Shown here one piece after another: positions 1 through 10,552 of a stretch of DNA of 48,731 nt. The notes under the pieces were generated by a model. That model did no database searches. It worked only from the letters and a program-made list of their open reading frames with translations, and had not been told where the DNA came from. Location of the stretch: contig CAJYIY010000024.1 of NCBI GenBank assembly GCA_913775305.1, positions 1 through 48,731 of the forward strand, written 5' to 3'. Made by a program: the position numbers and the translations under genes. The first letter of the stretch is position 1. Every line of letters begins with the position of its first letter. The DNA is from an uncultured Erwinia sp. GTDB lineage: Bacteria > Pseudomonadota > Gammaproteobacteria > Enterobacterales > Enterobacteriaceae.

Positions 1-1527
1 TGTGGTTCCGGAACGCTGTTGCTGGAAGCCGCGATGATCGCCTGCGATCGTGCGCCGGGCCTGCACCGTAATCACTGGGGCTTTACCGGCTGGAGCAAGT
101 TTGATGCGACGCTCTGGAGTGAAGTGAAGCAGGAAGCGCAGGCGCGGGCGAAGAAAGGCCTGCAGGAAAACACCTCACGCTTCTTCGGTTTTGACAACGA
201 TCCACGCGTTATTGAAAGCGCGCGGGCCAACGCCCGCCGTGCCGGTCTGGCTGAACGTATCAGCTTCACCGTGCAGGACGTGCTGAAGCTGCAAAACCCG
301 CTTCCGGAAGGCCCGGCGGGCACGGTGCTGAGCAACCCTCCTTACGGTGAACGTCTGGAGAGTGAACCCGCGCTGATCGCATTGCACAGCCAGCTGGGCC
401 GCCTGATGAAAACGCAGTTTGGCGGCTGGAATCTGTCGCTGTTCAGCGCCTCGCCGGAACTGTTAAGCTGCCTGCAGCTGCGAGCCGATCGCCAGTTTAA
501 AGCCAAAAATGGCCCGCTGGACTGCGTGCAGAAAAACTATCAGCTGGCTGCGAATCCGTCCGGCGGCGCCATTGCGCAGCTGGCGGATGATTATGCCAAT
601 CGCCTGCGTAAGAATCTGAAGAAGCTGGATAAATGGGCGCGTCAGGAAGGTATTGAATGCTATCGCGTATATGATGCAGACCTGCCGGATTATAATGTCG
701 CCGTTGATCGATACGCTGACTGGGTTGTGGTGCAGGAATATGCGCCGCCAAAAACCGTTGAGCCGGCGAAAGCGCGCCAGCGTCTGTTTGATGTGATTGC
801 TGCAACCCTCGCCGTGATGGCGCTGCCAGCCAATCGTCTGGTGTTGAAAACCCGTGAAAGGCAGAAAGGTAAAAGCCAGTATCAAAAGCTGGGAGAGAAG
901 GGGGATTTCTTCCAGGTGAGCGAATTTAATGCCAGACTGTGGGTCAACCTCACGGATTATCTCGATACTGGCCTGTTTCTCGACCACCGCATCGCCCGTA
1001 GAATGCTGGGTCAGATGAGTAAAGGAAAAGACTTCCTGAATTTGTTCGCCTACACCGGCAGCGCCAGCGTGCACGCCGGTCTTGGCGGTGCGCGTAGCAC
1101 CACCACCGTCGATATGTCACGAACCTATCTGGAGTGGGCGGAACGTAATCTGCGGCTTAACGGGTTAACCGGTCGTCAGCACCGGCTGATGCAGGCAGAC
1201 TGTCTGAACTGGATGCGCGAAGCAGACGAACAGTTCGATCTGATCTTTATCGATCCGCCCACATTCTCTAACTCCAAGCGTATGGAGGAGAGTTTTGATG
1301 TCCAGCGCGATCATCTGGATCTGATGAAAGACCTTAAGCGCCTGCTGAGAGCGGGTGGCACCATTATGTTCTCGAATAATAAACGCGGCTTTAAGATGGA
1401 CTTTGCCGGACTGGAAGTGCTGGGCCTTGAGGCTCGCGAAATTACCGCCAAAACGCAGTCACAGGATTTTGCCCGTAACCGTCAAATTCACAACTGCTGG
1501 CTGCTGACGCATGCCGGTAAGGAATAA
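1..1527 (+). CDS. rlmL: RlmL (RlmKL), bifunctional 23S rRNA methyltransferase, 5' end outside window
   Basis: The frame is open from base 1 and ends at the TAA at 1525-1527, giving 509 codons. The E. coli protein is about 700 residues, so roughly 190 N-terminal residues (the THUMP part) lie before the window. Two methyltransferase modules are visible. The first holds NPPYGERL, the N6/N2-methyltransferase NPPY signature of the domain that makes m2G2445. The second starts near the [12 protein letters not shown] motif and holds [13 protein letters not shown], as in the domain that makes m7G2069. The enzyme acts on 23S rRNA in the cytoplasm during 50S assembly. uup follows after 6 nt, as in E. 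coli. Identity is secure; only the 5' truncation by the window edge is notable. Confidence 0.96.
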   Translation, partial: CGSGTLLLEAAMIACDRAPGLHRNHWGFTGWSKFDATLWSEVKQEAQARAKKGLQENTSRFFGFDNDPRVIESARANARRAGLAERISFTVQDVLKLQNPLPEGPAGTVLSNPPYGERLESEPALIALHSQLGRLMKTQFGGWNLSLFSASPELLSCLQLRADRQFKAKNGPLDCVQKNYQLAANPSGGAIAQLADDYANRLRKNLKKLDKWARQEGIECYRVYDADLPDYNVAVDRYADWVVVQEYAPPKTVEPAKARQRLFDVIAATLAVMALPANRLVLKTRERQKGKSQYQKLGEKGDFFQVSEFNARLWVNLTDYLDTGLFLDHRIARRMLGQMSKGKDFLNLFAYTGSASVHAGLGGARSTTTVDMSRTYLEWAERNLRLNGLTGRQHRLMQADCLNWMREADEQFDLIFIDPPTFSNSKRMEESFDVQRDHLDLMKDLKRLLRAGGTIMFSNNKRGFKMDFAGLEVLGLEAREITAKTQSQDFARNRQIHNCWLLTHAGKE

Positions 1528-1533
1528 GTTTTT

Positions 1534-3447
<1,914 letters not shown>

Positions 3448-3465
3448 TTCTACTGAGGATAAGCT

Positions 3466-4740
3466 ATGTGTTCGTCGCACCACGCACATCAATGGATTTT
3501 ATGTCCGCAGTGTGACCTGATGACACAGCTGCCCGTGTTGAAACCGGGCAGCAAAGCAAGTTGCCCGCGTTGTCATACCACACTGCACTCCAGTTGGGTT
3601 GAGCCGCTCAGGCGGCCTGCGGGCTATGCGATGGCAGCGCTGTTTATGCTGCTGCTGGCCAATCTTTTTCCCTTCGTTAATATGCGGGTTGCGGGGTTAA
3701 GCAGCGAAATAACCCTGATGCAAATTCCTCGGGTCATGGTTTCCGAGGACTACGGCAGCCTGGCTACGCTGTTTATGCTCTTTGTTCAGGGCGTTCCTGC
3801 GTTCTGTATGATTGCTATACTACTTCTGGTCAGCCCGTTAAAACTGCCGCTGCCGCTAAAACGCGGAATGACCCGCATCCTGATGCAGCTCAGGAGCTGG
3901 GGAATGGCGGAGATTTTCCTCGCCGGAGTGCTGGTGAGTTTTGTTAAGTTGATGGCCTATGGCGATATCGGCATCGGTAACAGTTTTATCCCCTGGTGCC
4001 TGTTCTGCGTATTGCAGCTGCGAGCATTTCAATGTATCGAACGTCGTGTGCTCTGGCAGCGGGTTGCACCTTTACCTGCTCTGCCCGTGCAGCCGGTGGC
4101 CGGAATCAGCGGCCTGCGGCAGGGTTTGCGCTCCTGCTCATGCTGTACTGCGGTGCTGGCAAGTGACGAACGGGTCTGCCCGCGCTGTGGAAGTCATGGA
4201 CATGCCCGCCGTAAGCACAGCCTGCAGTGGACATTGGCGCTACTGCTGACTTCTGTACTGCTCTATATCCCCGCCAATCTGATGCCGATCATGATCACCG
4301 AAGCACTGGGGAACAAGATGGGCTCAACGATCATGGCCGGGGTTATCCTGCTCTGGAGCGATGGTTCCTATCCGGTGGCATTAGTGATTTTTATTGCCAG
4401 TATCATGGTGCCTTCTTTAAAAATGCTGGCTATCGGCTGGCTGTGCTGGGACGTCAGGGGCGGTAGTCGTCATCACAGTGACAGTGAACGCATGCACAAA
4501 CTGTACGAAGTCGTGGAGTTTGTCGGACGCTGGTCAATGATTGACGTTTTTGTTATAGCCGTGCTGTCGGCACTGGTACGCATGGGGCGGTTAATGAGTA
4601 TTTATCCCGCTGTGGGCGCGCTGTTATTCGCGATGGTGGTGATCCTGACCATGTTTGCTGCCATAACATTCGATCCCCGTCTGACCTGGGATCGGGTGAA
4701 AGATAAGAGTACTGAGGAGTCGTTGAGTGACGGAAAATAA
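3466..4740 (+). CDS. pqiA: PqiA, inner-membrane component of the PqiABC lipid-transport system
   Basis: This 424-residue polytopic protein has two repeated halves. Each opens with a zinc-ribbon-like double CxxC (CPQCDLM with SCPRC near residues 13-37; CSCCTAV with VCPRCG near 225-245) followed by several hydrophobic helices. That is the PqiA/LetA (YebS) domain layout. The family works with the MCE protein PqiB and lipoprotein PqiC to move lipids across the envelope. In E. coli the operon is induced by paraquat through SoxS; no SoxS box was identified here. The ATG follows a GAGGAT-like ribosome-binding site 18 nt after uup. Its 3' end overlaps pqiB by 14 nt, implying translational coupling. 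Confidence 0.95.
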   Translation: MCSSHHAHQWILCPQCDLMTQLPVLKPGSKASCPRCHTTLHSSWVEPLRRPAGYAMAALFMLLLANLFPFVNMRVAGLSSEITLMQIPRVMVSEDYGSLATLFMLFVQGVPAFCMIAILLLVSPLKLPLPLKRGMTRILMQLRSWGMAEIFLAGVLVSFVKLMAYGDIGIGNSFIPWCLFCVLQLRAFQCIERRVLWQRVAPLPALPVQPVAGISGLRQGLRSCSCCTAVLASDERVCPRCGSHGHARRKHSLQWTLALLLTSVLLYIPANLMPIMITEALGNKMGSTIMAGVILLWSDGSYPVALVIFIASIMVPSLKMLAIGWLCWDVRGGSRHHSDSERMHKLYEVVEFVGRWSMIDVFVIAVLSALVRMGRLMSIYPAVGALLFAMVVILTMFAAITFDPRLTWDRVKDKSTEESLSDGK

Positions 4741-6367
4741 TCACAGCACTGCCCGAGTAGAACAGATCAAACGCTGGTCTCCGGTATGGATCGTTCCGAT
4801 TGTGACCGTGCTGATTGGCGCGTGGATCCTGTTTTACCACTTCAGCCATCAGGGGCCTGAAATCACGCTGATCACCACCAATGCGGAAGGCATTGAAGGT
4901 GGGAAAACGACCATTAAAAGCCGCAGCGTGGATGTCGGCATTGTTGAAAGCGCGGTGTTAACTGACGATCTTCATCATGTCGAAATTAAAGCGAGAATGA
5001 ACGCAGGCATGGAAAAACTGCTGCGTGAAGACAGTGCCTTTTGGGTGGTCAAACCAACGATTGGTCGCGGAGGCGTTAGCGGTCTGGGAACGTTGTTGTC
5101 CGGAGCCTATATTGAACTTCAGCCCGGAGCAAAAGGCGAAAAGCCTAAGGAGTATCAGCTGCTGGACTCACCGCCGCTGGCTCCGCCGGATGCCAAAGGG
5201 ATTCGCATCACTCTGGACAGCCGCCGGGCCGGTCAGTTAAATGCCGGCGATCCGGTACTGTTCCGCGGCTATCGGGTAGGCTCGGTGGAAACCAGTACCT
5301 TCGATACTGACAAGCGCATGATTGCTTATCAGCTGTTTATTGCCGCACCCTACGATCGTTTAATCACTACCAATGTTCGCTTCTGGAAGGACAGCGGCAT
5401 CGCGGTGGATATGTCTGCATCGGGAATGCGGGTTGAGATGGGATCGCTGGCCACCCTGCTGAGCGGTGGGGTGAGTTTTGATGTACCGGAAGGCTGGGAG
5501 CTGGGCAAGCCAGCTGAGAATAATGCGGAATATCGTTTGTTTGACGATCAGCGCAGTATTCAGGATTCCCTGTATAGCGAGCACAAAGACTTCCTGATGT
5601 TCGTTAACGAATCGGTTCGCGGATTGAACGTGGGTGCGCCAGTTGAATTCCGCGGTATTCGTCTGGGTACGGTGGCGGAAGTGCCGTTTACGGCGCCGGG
5701 TATCGAACAGCGCCTGAATAACGATTACCGTATTCCGGTACTGATCCGCATCGAGCCCGATCGATTCCGTAAGCAGCTTGGCGAAGGCTTCAATTTCGAG
5801 CAGCATCTGAAAAATGGTATCAAAGAGGGATTACGTGCTTCGCTTAAATCCGCCAACCTGTTGACCGGTTCACTCTACGTTGATCTGGACTTCTATAAAA
5901 ATGCCAAGCCGGTGACCGGACCAACGACATATCAGGACTACAAGCTGATTCCAACGGTCAGCGGTGGGCTTGCACAGATCCAGGAAAAACTGGTGGAGTC
6001 GCTGGATAAAATTAACAATCTGCCGTTGAATCCGATGATCAATGAGGCAACTGGCACACTGAAAGAGAGCCAGCGCACGCTGCGTGAACTGCAAAAAACG
6101 TTGAATAATCTGAATCAGATTACTTCCAGCCCGGCAATGCAGGAGCTGCCCGCGGATATGCAGACTACGCTACGTGAACTGAATCGCAGTATGAAGGGCT
6201 TCCAGCCGGGATCGCCTGCCTATAACAAACTGGTGGCGGATATGCAGCGTCTTGATCAGGTCATGCGAGAACTACAGCCAGTGCTGAAGACGTTGAATAG
6301 CAAAAGTAATGCGCTGGTGTTTGAAGCTAAACCCGGTCATGACCCACAGCCGAAGAGGGCGAAATAA
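4727..6367 (+). CDS. pqiB: PqiB, triple-MCE periplasm-spanning protein
   Basis: 546 residues, the same length as E. coli PqiB. One transmembrane helix (about residues 16-38, WSPVWIVPIVTVLIGAWIL) is followed by three MCE domains (around 45-140, 160-235 and 285-400). A C-terminal helical segment (about 420-530) has the heptad-like leucine spacing expected of the needle that forms the channel toward the outer membrane. The start is a GTG at 4727, placed after a GAGGAG element inside pqiA; no in-frame ATG is suitably placed. The stop TAA shares one base with the pqiC ATG. The role in PqiABC phospholipid transport is inferred from the family. Confidence 0.95.
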   Translation: MTENNHSTARVEQIKRWSPVWIVPIVTVLIGAWILFYHFSHQGPEITLITTNAEGIEGGKTTIKSRSVDVGIVESAVLTDDLHHVEIKARMNAGMEKLLREDSAFWVVKPTIGRGGVSGLGTLLSGAYIELQPGAKGEKPKEYQLLDSPPLAPPDAKGIRITLDSRRAGQLNAGDPVLFRGYRVGSVETSTFDTDKRMIAYQLFIAAPYDRLITTNVRFWKDSGIAVDMSASGMRVEMGSLATLLSGGVSFDVPEGWELGKPAENNAEYRLFDDQRSIQDSLYSEHKDFLMFVNESVRGLNVGAPVEFRGIRLGTVAEVPFTAPGIEQRLNNDYRIPVLIRIEPDRFRKQLGEGFNFEQHLKNGIKEGLRASLKSANLLTGSLYVDLDFYKNAKPVTGPTTYQDYKLIPTVSGGLAQIQEKLVESLDKINNLPLNPMINEATGTLKESQRTLRELQKTLNNLNQITSSPAMQELPADMQTTLRELNRSMKGFQPGSPAYNKLVADMQRLDQVMRELQPVLKTLNSKSNALVFEAKPGHDPQPKRAK

Positions 6368-6927
6368 TGATGAAATGGATCCCCCTGGCGCTGATCCTTG
6401 CGCTAACGGCATGCAGCAGTACGCCGCAAACACGCTATTATCAGCTGCCTGTGGCCGCCAGTAATACGGTGGTCAGCAGCCAGGCATTTTCCCGGCCAGT
6501 CTGGGTGGAGGCGGTGTCTGTACCGGATTATCTGGCGGGTAACGGCGTGGTTTATCAGAGCAATGATGTTCAGTACGTGATCGCCGCCAACAACCGCTGG
6601 GCCAGTCCGCTGGACCAGCAGCTGATGCAAACACTGGTCGGAAATCTGAGCAGCGAATTACCGGGTGCCATCGTTTCCTCTGCTCCGCTGGGCCAGCAGC
6701 ACGATACACTTAACGTGACCATAACCGGATTTCACGGACGCTACGACGGTAAAGCGGTCGTCAGCGGCGTATGGATACTGCAGCGCGAAGGCCGTCTGGT
6801 GAAGCGTGCATTTACGCTGGCCCTGCCGCAAAGTGAAGATGGTTACGATTCGTTAGTCAGAACGCTGTCTCTGGGCTGGCAGCAGATTTCGATCCAGATC
6901 GCAAATGCGATAAATCAGCAACGTTAG
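6367..6927 (+). CDS. pqiC: PqiC (YmbA), outer-membrane lipoprotein of PqiABC
   Basis: 186 residues with a classic lipoprotein signal: MMKWIPLALILALTACSS, with a lipobox ending in LTAC near residue 16. After cleavage Ser-Ser follows the lipidated Cys rather than Asp, so no inner-membrane retention signal is present, which suits outer-membrane sorting. The mature part matches the DUF330/PqiC family. It overlaps pqiB by one base (TAATG), so it is the last gene of a coupled operon. Two ATGs lie in tandem (6367 and 6370); either could start translation. A strong terminator follows 22 nt after the stop. Confidence 0.94.
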   Translation: MMKWIPLALILALTACSSTPQTRYYQLPVAASNTVVSSQAFSRPVWVEAVSVPDYLAGNGVVYQSNDVQYVIAANNRWASPLDQQLMQTLVGNLSSELPGAIVSSAPLGQQHDTLNVTITGFHGRYDGKAVVSGVWILQREGRLVKRAFTLALPQSEDGYDSLVRTLSLGWQQISIQIANAINQQR

Positions 6928-6949
6928 TTATTATTTTTACAAATGGCCT

Positions 6950-7000
6950 AAGCCTTTGATTATCGCAAAACGAGAATTTTGCGTGATCAAAGGCTTTTTT
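6950..7000 (+). terminator. Two-tier Rho-independent terminator after pqiC
   Basis: The outer stem AAGCCTTTGAT / ATCAAAGGCTT encloses an inner stem CGCAAAA / TTTTGCG and is followed by a run of T. It ends the pqi operon and separates it from the rmf promoter region. The sequence from 7001 to 7127 is A/T-rich and should hold the rmf promoter; I could not fix its -35/-10 with confidence. Confidence 0.85.
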
Positions 7001-7127
7001 ATTGCTAATCAGCAACCTGCAATCCTGGCGGCCAAAAAAAAAATGCAAAATTATGAAAATGCCAGGTCATCAATATGACATTGGCGTGAAATTTGCGCAT
7101 TGATCTTTTATGACCTCAGAGGTAGAA

Positions 7128-7193
7128 ATGAACTGTGGCTGCTCACGATGTAGCCATTGTTTTCTTTCCACCAGATTCCACCAGACAAAATGA
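7128..7193 (+). CDS. Putative 21-residue cysteine-rich leader ORF upstream of rmf
   Basis: An ATG at 7128 is preceded by CAGAGGTAGAA, a good GAGG ribosome-binding site 5 nt away. The frame encodes 21 residues beginning MNCGCSRCSHC, with Cys at 3, 5, 8 and 11, and stops at TGA 7191-7193. That stop overlaps the TGAGGG that can serve as ribosome-binding site for rmf, whose ATG lies 12 nt downstream. I do not recognise the peptide. The clustered cysteines, good initiation signal and overlap suggest a translated leader coupled to rmf. A chance short ORF cannot be excluded from one sequence. Confidence 0.45.
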   Translation: MNCGCSRCSHCFLSTRFHQTK

Positions 7194-7205
7194 GGGAAAC
7201 GCGGC

Positions 7206-7373
7206 ATGAAGAGACAGAAACGAGATCGCCTGGATCGGGCACACTCAAGGGGTTATCAGGCGGGCATTACCGGACGCTCAAAAGAGATGTGTCCTTACCA
7301 AATGCTGGATGCTCGATCTCACTGGTTGGGAGGTTGGCGACAAGCCATGGAGGACAGGACGGTTACCGCGTAA
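7206..7373 (+). CDS. rmf: Ribosome modulation factor RMF
   Basis: 55 residues, MKRQKRDRLDRAHSRG... through SKEMCPYQMLDARSHWLGGW, essentially the E. coli RMF sequence and length. RMF binds the 30S subunit near the anti-Shine-Dalgarno site and drives formation of inactive 100S ribosome dimers (with HPF) in stationary phase; in E. coli it is controlled by ppGpp and CRP. The ribosome-binding site is GAGGG about 10 nt before the ATG and overlaps the stop of the upstream 21-residue ORF. It is the short gene between pqiC and fabA, in the conserved position. A longer open frame covers the same DNA in another register and is spurious. Confidence 0.96.
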   Translation: MKRQKRDRLDRAHSRGYQAGITGRSKEMCPYQMLDARSHWLGGWRQAMEDRTVTA

Positions 7374-7394
7374 CGCCTGTTCAACGTAAAGGAA

Positions 7395-7420
7395 AAAACC
7401 TCCGCTGTTGCGGAGGTTTT
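7395..7420. terminator. Bidirectional terminator between convergent rmf and fabA
   Basis: The perfect 11-bp stem AAAACCTCCGC / GCGGAGGTTTT with a 4-nt loop has A-runs on one side and T-runs on the other. It can therefore terminate rmf on the + strand and fabA on the - strand. Confidence 0.88.
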
Positions 7421-7462
7421 CGGTTCTGAAGCGTATGAGTGTGGAAACTACGTCCGGAACGG

Positions 7463-7981
7463 TTAAAAGGCGGTAGTGTCCTTGAACAGACCCACCTTAA
7501 GGTCGGTAGCGGTATAAATCACTTTACCATCCACCAGTACCTCACCATCGGCAACGCCCATCACCAGTTTACGGTTGATAACGCGTTTGAAGTGAATACG
7601 ATACGAAACCTTTTTCGCCGTTGGCAGAACCTGGCCGGTGAATTTCACCTCGCCAACCCCCAGCGCACGACCTTTACCTTCAGCGCCTAACCAGCCGAGG
7701 TAAAAACCAACCAGCTGCCACATTGCATCTAAACCCAGGCAGCCCGGCATTACCGGATCGCCGATAAAATGACAGCCAAAGAACCACAGGTCCGGATTGA
7801 TATCCAGCTCAGCTTCAACGAAGCCTTTACCGTAGTTGCCGCCATCTTCGGTCATCTTGATTACGCGGTCCATCATCAACATATTGCCGGCTGGCAATGG
7901 TGGACCTTCTGCACCGAAAAGTTCACCGCGACCAGAAGCAATCAGGTCTTCTTTTGTATAGGATTCGCGTTTATCTACCAT
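7463..7981 (-). CDS. fabA: FabA, 3-hydroxydecanoyl-ACP dehydratase/isomerase
   Basis: 172 residues, the exact length of E. coli FabA. It dehydrates 3-hydroxyacyl-ACP and isomerises trans-2- to cis-3-decenoyl-ACP, the branch point for unsaturated fatty acids. The hot-dog fold catalytic pair is present: His71 in [12 protein letters not shown] and Asp85 in [10 protein letters not shown]. It is transcribed on the - strand from the lonH side, and its promoter region carries recognisable FabR and FadR sites. No anomalies. Confidence 0.98.
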   Translation of the reverse strand: MVDKRESYTKEDLIASGRGELFGAEGPPLPAGNMLMMDRVIKMTEDGGNYGKGFVEAELDINPDLWFFGCHFIGDPVMPGCLGLDAMWQLVGFYLGWLGAEGKGRALGVGEVKFTGQVLPTAKKVSYRIHFKRVINRKLVMGVADGEVLVDGKVIYTATDLKVGLFKDTTAF

Positions 7982-8019
7982 ATTCTCAATAAGCCTTATT
8001 TTAGTGAATCATCAATTCT

Positions 8020-8037
8020 AGCTAACACGTGTACGCT
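8020..8037 (-). promoter_or_regulatory. FabR operator of fabA
   Basis: Read on the - strand the site is AGCGTACACGTGTTAGCT, which agrees with the FabR operator known upstream of E. coli fabA. Its core is a palindrome around ACACGTGT. FabR represses fabA and fabB in response to the unsaturated/saturated acyl thioester balance. It lies about 40 nt upstream of the fabA ATG. Confidence 0.85.
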
Positions 8038-8053
8038 GAGCAAGTCTTATCAG
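8036..8053 (-). promoter_or_regulatory. FadR activator site of fabA
   Basis: On the - strand this reads CTGATAAGACTTGCTCAG, closely like the E. coli fabA FadR site (CTGATCGGACTTGTTCAG, from memory). It directly abuts the FabR site, as it does in E. coli. FadR bound here activates fabA and is released by long-chain acyl-CoA. The site overlaps the lonH stop codon (8050-8052). Confidence 0.75.
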
Positions 8054-9816
8054 CGCTGGTTGAACCAGTTTAACCAGCGTAGTGGCCAGGGAAGCTGGCG
8101 CGCATCCTGTTGGTTAATCTGTGCAATACGATCCTGAATTGAACGCAGCAGGCAAGGATCGTTTTCCTTGTCCCATTCAACACCCGTTAACAGTGGCAGG
8201 GCCTCATCCACGCTGGAGACCGCCCACAAATGAAATTTACCTTCTCGCACTGCATCGACAACTTCTTGTTGTAGTGCGAGGTGACGGACGTTGGCAGCCG
8301 GAATAATCACCCCCTGGTTGCCATTGAGCGTACGCTGGTTACAGATATTGAAGAAGCCTTCGATTTTTTCGTTCAGTCCCCCAACCGGCTGAACGCGACC
8401 AAACTGGTCGACCGAACCGGTAACGGCGATTTGCTGATTGATCGGTTGTAAAGCCAGCGCGCTGATCAACACACACAGCTCGGCCAGCGAAGCACTGTCG
8501 CCGTCAACCTCTGAATAAGATTGCTCAAACACCATTGAAGCTGAGAAGGGTAGCTGCTGATCCAGTTCGAGCTCCGCAATTAACCATGCCTGCATAATCA
8601 TCATGCCTTTGGCATGAATATTACCACCGAGTTCTGCTTTTCGCTCGACGTCGGTAAACTCGCCGTCACCAACGTGCACCACGCAGCTGATCCGAGAGGG
8701 CTCGCCAAACGGTCGTGGATGGCCCGGGAAATCAATCACCGAAAGTGCGTTGATCTGACCAACCATTTCACCTTCAGTTTCAATCAGAATCTGATCAAGC
8801 AAAATATCATCACGCACGCGCTCGGAGAGAAAACCTTCACGCCATTCACGTGTGGTCAGTGCATCGCGTAAATTATCACCGCTTACGATTTCATTTTCGC
8901 TGTAAAGCGCGGCGTCCTGTAGCTGCCGCGCCAGCCAGCACGGATCCAGCGGCAGGGTATCCTGATCGCCGGTATAGCGTGCCGCTTCGCGGATGAGCAC
9001 CGGCCAGAAATCAGCGGAGGGAGCCGGGTAGCCAAGACTCTGCGCCACGCTTAACACCCATTGGTGCCAGTTAGTGAACTCTTCTTCATCAACAAGCTGG
9101 ATGTTTTCTTCAAACTCACTATAAAGTGCCAGCGAAGCGAGCTCGGGTTCCATATCCTGGAAATCGGCCAGAGCATCACGATCGCCGGTCAGAACCAGAC
9201 GCAGCTGCATCGGCATCGACGGTATATCCAGCGGCAGCGGACGCGTTTCATCCGGGGAATACCAGTCAAAGCGCTGGTTAACCAAAACTTTTTTAAGGCG
9301 CAGCCACAGTAAAGGCTGTGCCAGCAGCGCGCGCAGAGAGAGGATCAGCACGCCACCATTTGCCCGGTGAATCAGACCGGGGGACAGCGTCAGGGCAGAG
9401 CTGTAAAGACGAACACAGCCAAACAGCTCCTCGGATTCAATCCAGTCAGCCTGATGAATGCCGCCAGTGCTGGCAAAATTATCCAGCGGACTTTCCGCCG
9501 GACGCCAGACAATTTTTTGGGGCTCAACCTGATAGTGTCCACCGTACAGCAGCCTGGTATCCTCTTCTTCCTCGGATTCGACAAGGGAAGAGAGTACATT
9601 CTGCAACAAAGCCTGATGTTCAGCGCTTTCGGCGCTTTTGACCAGCATAAGCGGTATTTTTGCCGGTGTTTGCAGAAGCAGGCTGAGGCCGTTGAACAGG
9701 CGAGACTGCACGTTAGCAAAACATTCTGTCTCAGTGGTGGTAGCCTGGGAGATGAGATGCTGGAAGCGTTCTGTATCGGGCTGTAGGGCGCGCCACTCTA
9801 ATCGGTTGTTGGTCAA
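8050..9816 (-). CDS. lonH: LonH (YcbZ), Lon-like protease
   Basis: 588 residues, close to E. coli YcbZ (586). The C-terminal Lon-type protease domain has the Ser-Lys dyad: Ser441 in VDGDSASLAEL and Lys484 in GGLNEKIEGF. The N-terminal half is the divergent AAA-like portion of this subfamily. Cytoplasmic substrates are not well defined. The start appears to be TTG at 9816 (reading MTNNRLEWR..., matching the E. coli N terminus) without a clear ribosome-binding site, so expression may be low. Its 3' end carries the fabA FadR operator; lonH and fabA lie in the same direction, so read-through into fabA is possible. Confidence 0.93.
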   Translation of the reverse strand: MTNNRLEWRALQPDTERFQHLISQATTTETECFANVQSRLFNGLSLLLQTPAKIPLMLVKSAESAEHQALLQNVLSSLVESEEEEDTRLLYGGHYQVEPQKIVWRPAESPLDNFASTGGIHQADWIESEELFGCVRLYSSALTLSPGLIHRANGGVLILSLRALLAQPLLWLRLKKVLVNQRFDWYSPDETRPLPLDIPSMPMQLRLVLTGDRDALADFQDMEPELASLALYSEFEENIQLVDEEEFTNWHQWVLSVAQSLGYPAPSADFWPVLIREAARYTGDQDTLPLDPCWLARQLQDAALYSENEIVSGDNLRDALTTREWREGFLSERVRDDILLDQILIETEGEMVGQINALSVIDFPGHPRPFGEPSRISCVVHVGDGEFTDVERKAELGGNIHAKGMMIMQAWLIAELELDQQLPFSASMVFEQSYSEVDGDSASLAELCVLISALALQPINQQIAVTGSVDQFGRVQPVGGLNEKIEGFFNICNQRTLNGNQGVIIPAANVRHLALQQEVVDAVREGKFHLWAVSSVDEALPLLTGVEWDKENDPCLLRSIQDRIAQINQQDARQLPWPLRWLNWFNQR

Positions 9817-10002
9817 AGTTATCGTATTTTTCTGAAATGAATAAAAGCGGCATTATACAATAATTCAGCCTGTTAAGCACAGCAGACATGCGGTTCTGCA
9901 TTATCAGAGTTGAGATTCGCGTACTGGTTCCGGTATTTCTTTGCCGCCAGATTTAAAAAAGCTGTTATTCTTAAGTCGTTATAGGGTCAGCATGAGATTC
10001 CG

Positions 10003-10458
10003 ATGAAATATCAACAACTGGAAAATCTTGAAAGCGGATGGAAATGGAAATACCTGGTCAAAAAACACCGCGAAGGTGAAGCGATCACGCGTTATATTGA
10101 GCTTAGTGCAGCGCAGGCGGTCGTGGATGAGTTGTTGGCGATGGAGAACAGTCCCAATCTGGTTGTCACCTGGATTAACCAGCATATTAATCCCGCTCTT
10201 GAAAACCGTATGAAACAGACCATTCGCGCGCGCCGTAAACGTCATTTTAATGCTGAACATCAGCATACGCGAAAGAAGTCTATCGATCTGGAATATCTGG
10301 TGTGGCAACGTCTTGCAGGACTGGCGCAGCGCCGTAACAGCACGCTCTCAGAAACGGTGGTGCAGCTTATTGAAGATGCAGAACGAAAAGAGCAATATGC
10401 CAGTCAGATGTCCTCACTTAAACAGGATCTTAAGGCAATTCTCGGTAAACCTGAATAG
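10003..10458 (+). CDS. matP: MatP, macrodomain Ter organiser
   Basis: 151 residues beginning [22 protein letters not shown], matching E. coli MatP (150). MatP has an N-terminal four-helix bundle, a ribbon-helix-helix DNA-binding part (about residues 95-130) and a C-terminal coiled coil for tetramer formation. It binds matS sites (GTGACRNYGTCAC) throughout the Ter macrodomain and links to ZapB at the division site. I did not find a clear matS site by eye, but I did not scan systematically. The ATG at 10003 lacks a well-spaced ribosome-binding site; AGGG fits a 4-codon ORF (9992-10006) that overlaps it (see findings). Confidence 0.96.
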   Translation: MKYQQLENLESGWKWKYLVKKHREGEAITRYIELSAAQAVVDELLAMENSPNLVVTWINQHINPALENRMKQTIRARRKRHFNAEHQHTRKKSIDLEYLVWQRLAGLAQRRNSTLSETVVQLIEDAERKEQYASQMSSLKQDLKAILGKPE

Positions 10459-10510
10459 CAGGGCGGGAAGCGGGGAGTGGCTTTGATTCTCCAGCGTTTT
10501 AAAAGGAAAT

Positions 10511-10538
10511 AAAAAACCCCGCCTAAGCGGGGTTTTTT
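10511..10538. terminator. Bidirectional terminator between matP and ompA
   Basis: The stem AAAAAACCCCGC / GCGGGGTTTTTT (loop CTAA) lies between the convergent ends of matP and ompA, with A and T runs on both sides. It is close to the well-known strong ompA terminator. Confidence 0.9.
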
Positions 10539-10552
10539 TATCAAAGCGCGAC

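Noticed and set aside
7157-7429. 90-codon frame covering rmf in another register
   Set aside because: It runs through the rmf coding region and its terminator, while the 55-residue RMF frame matches a known protein exactly in length and sequence.
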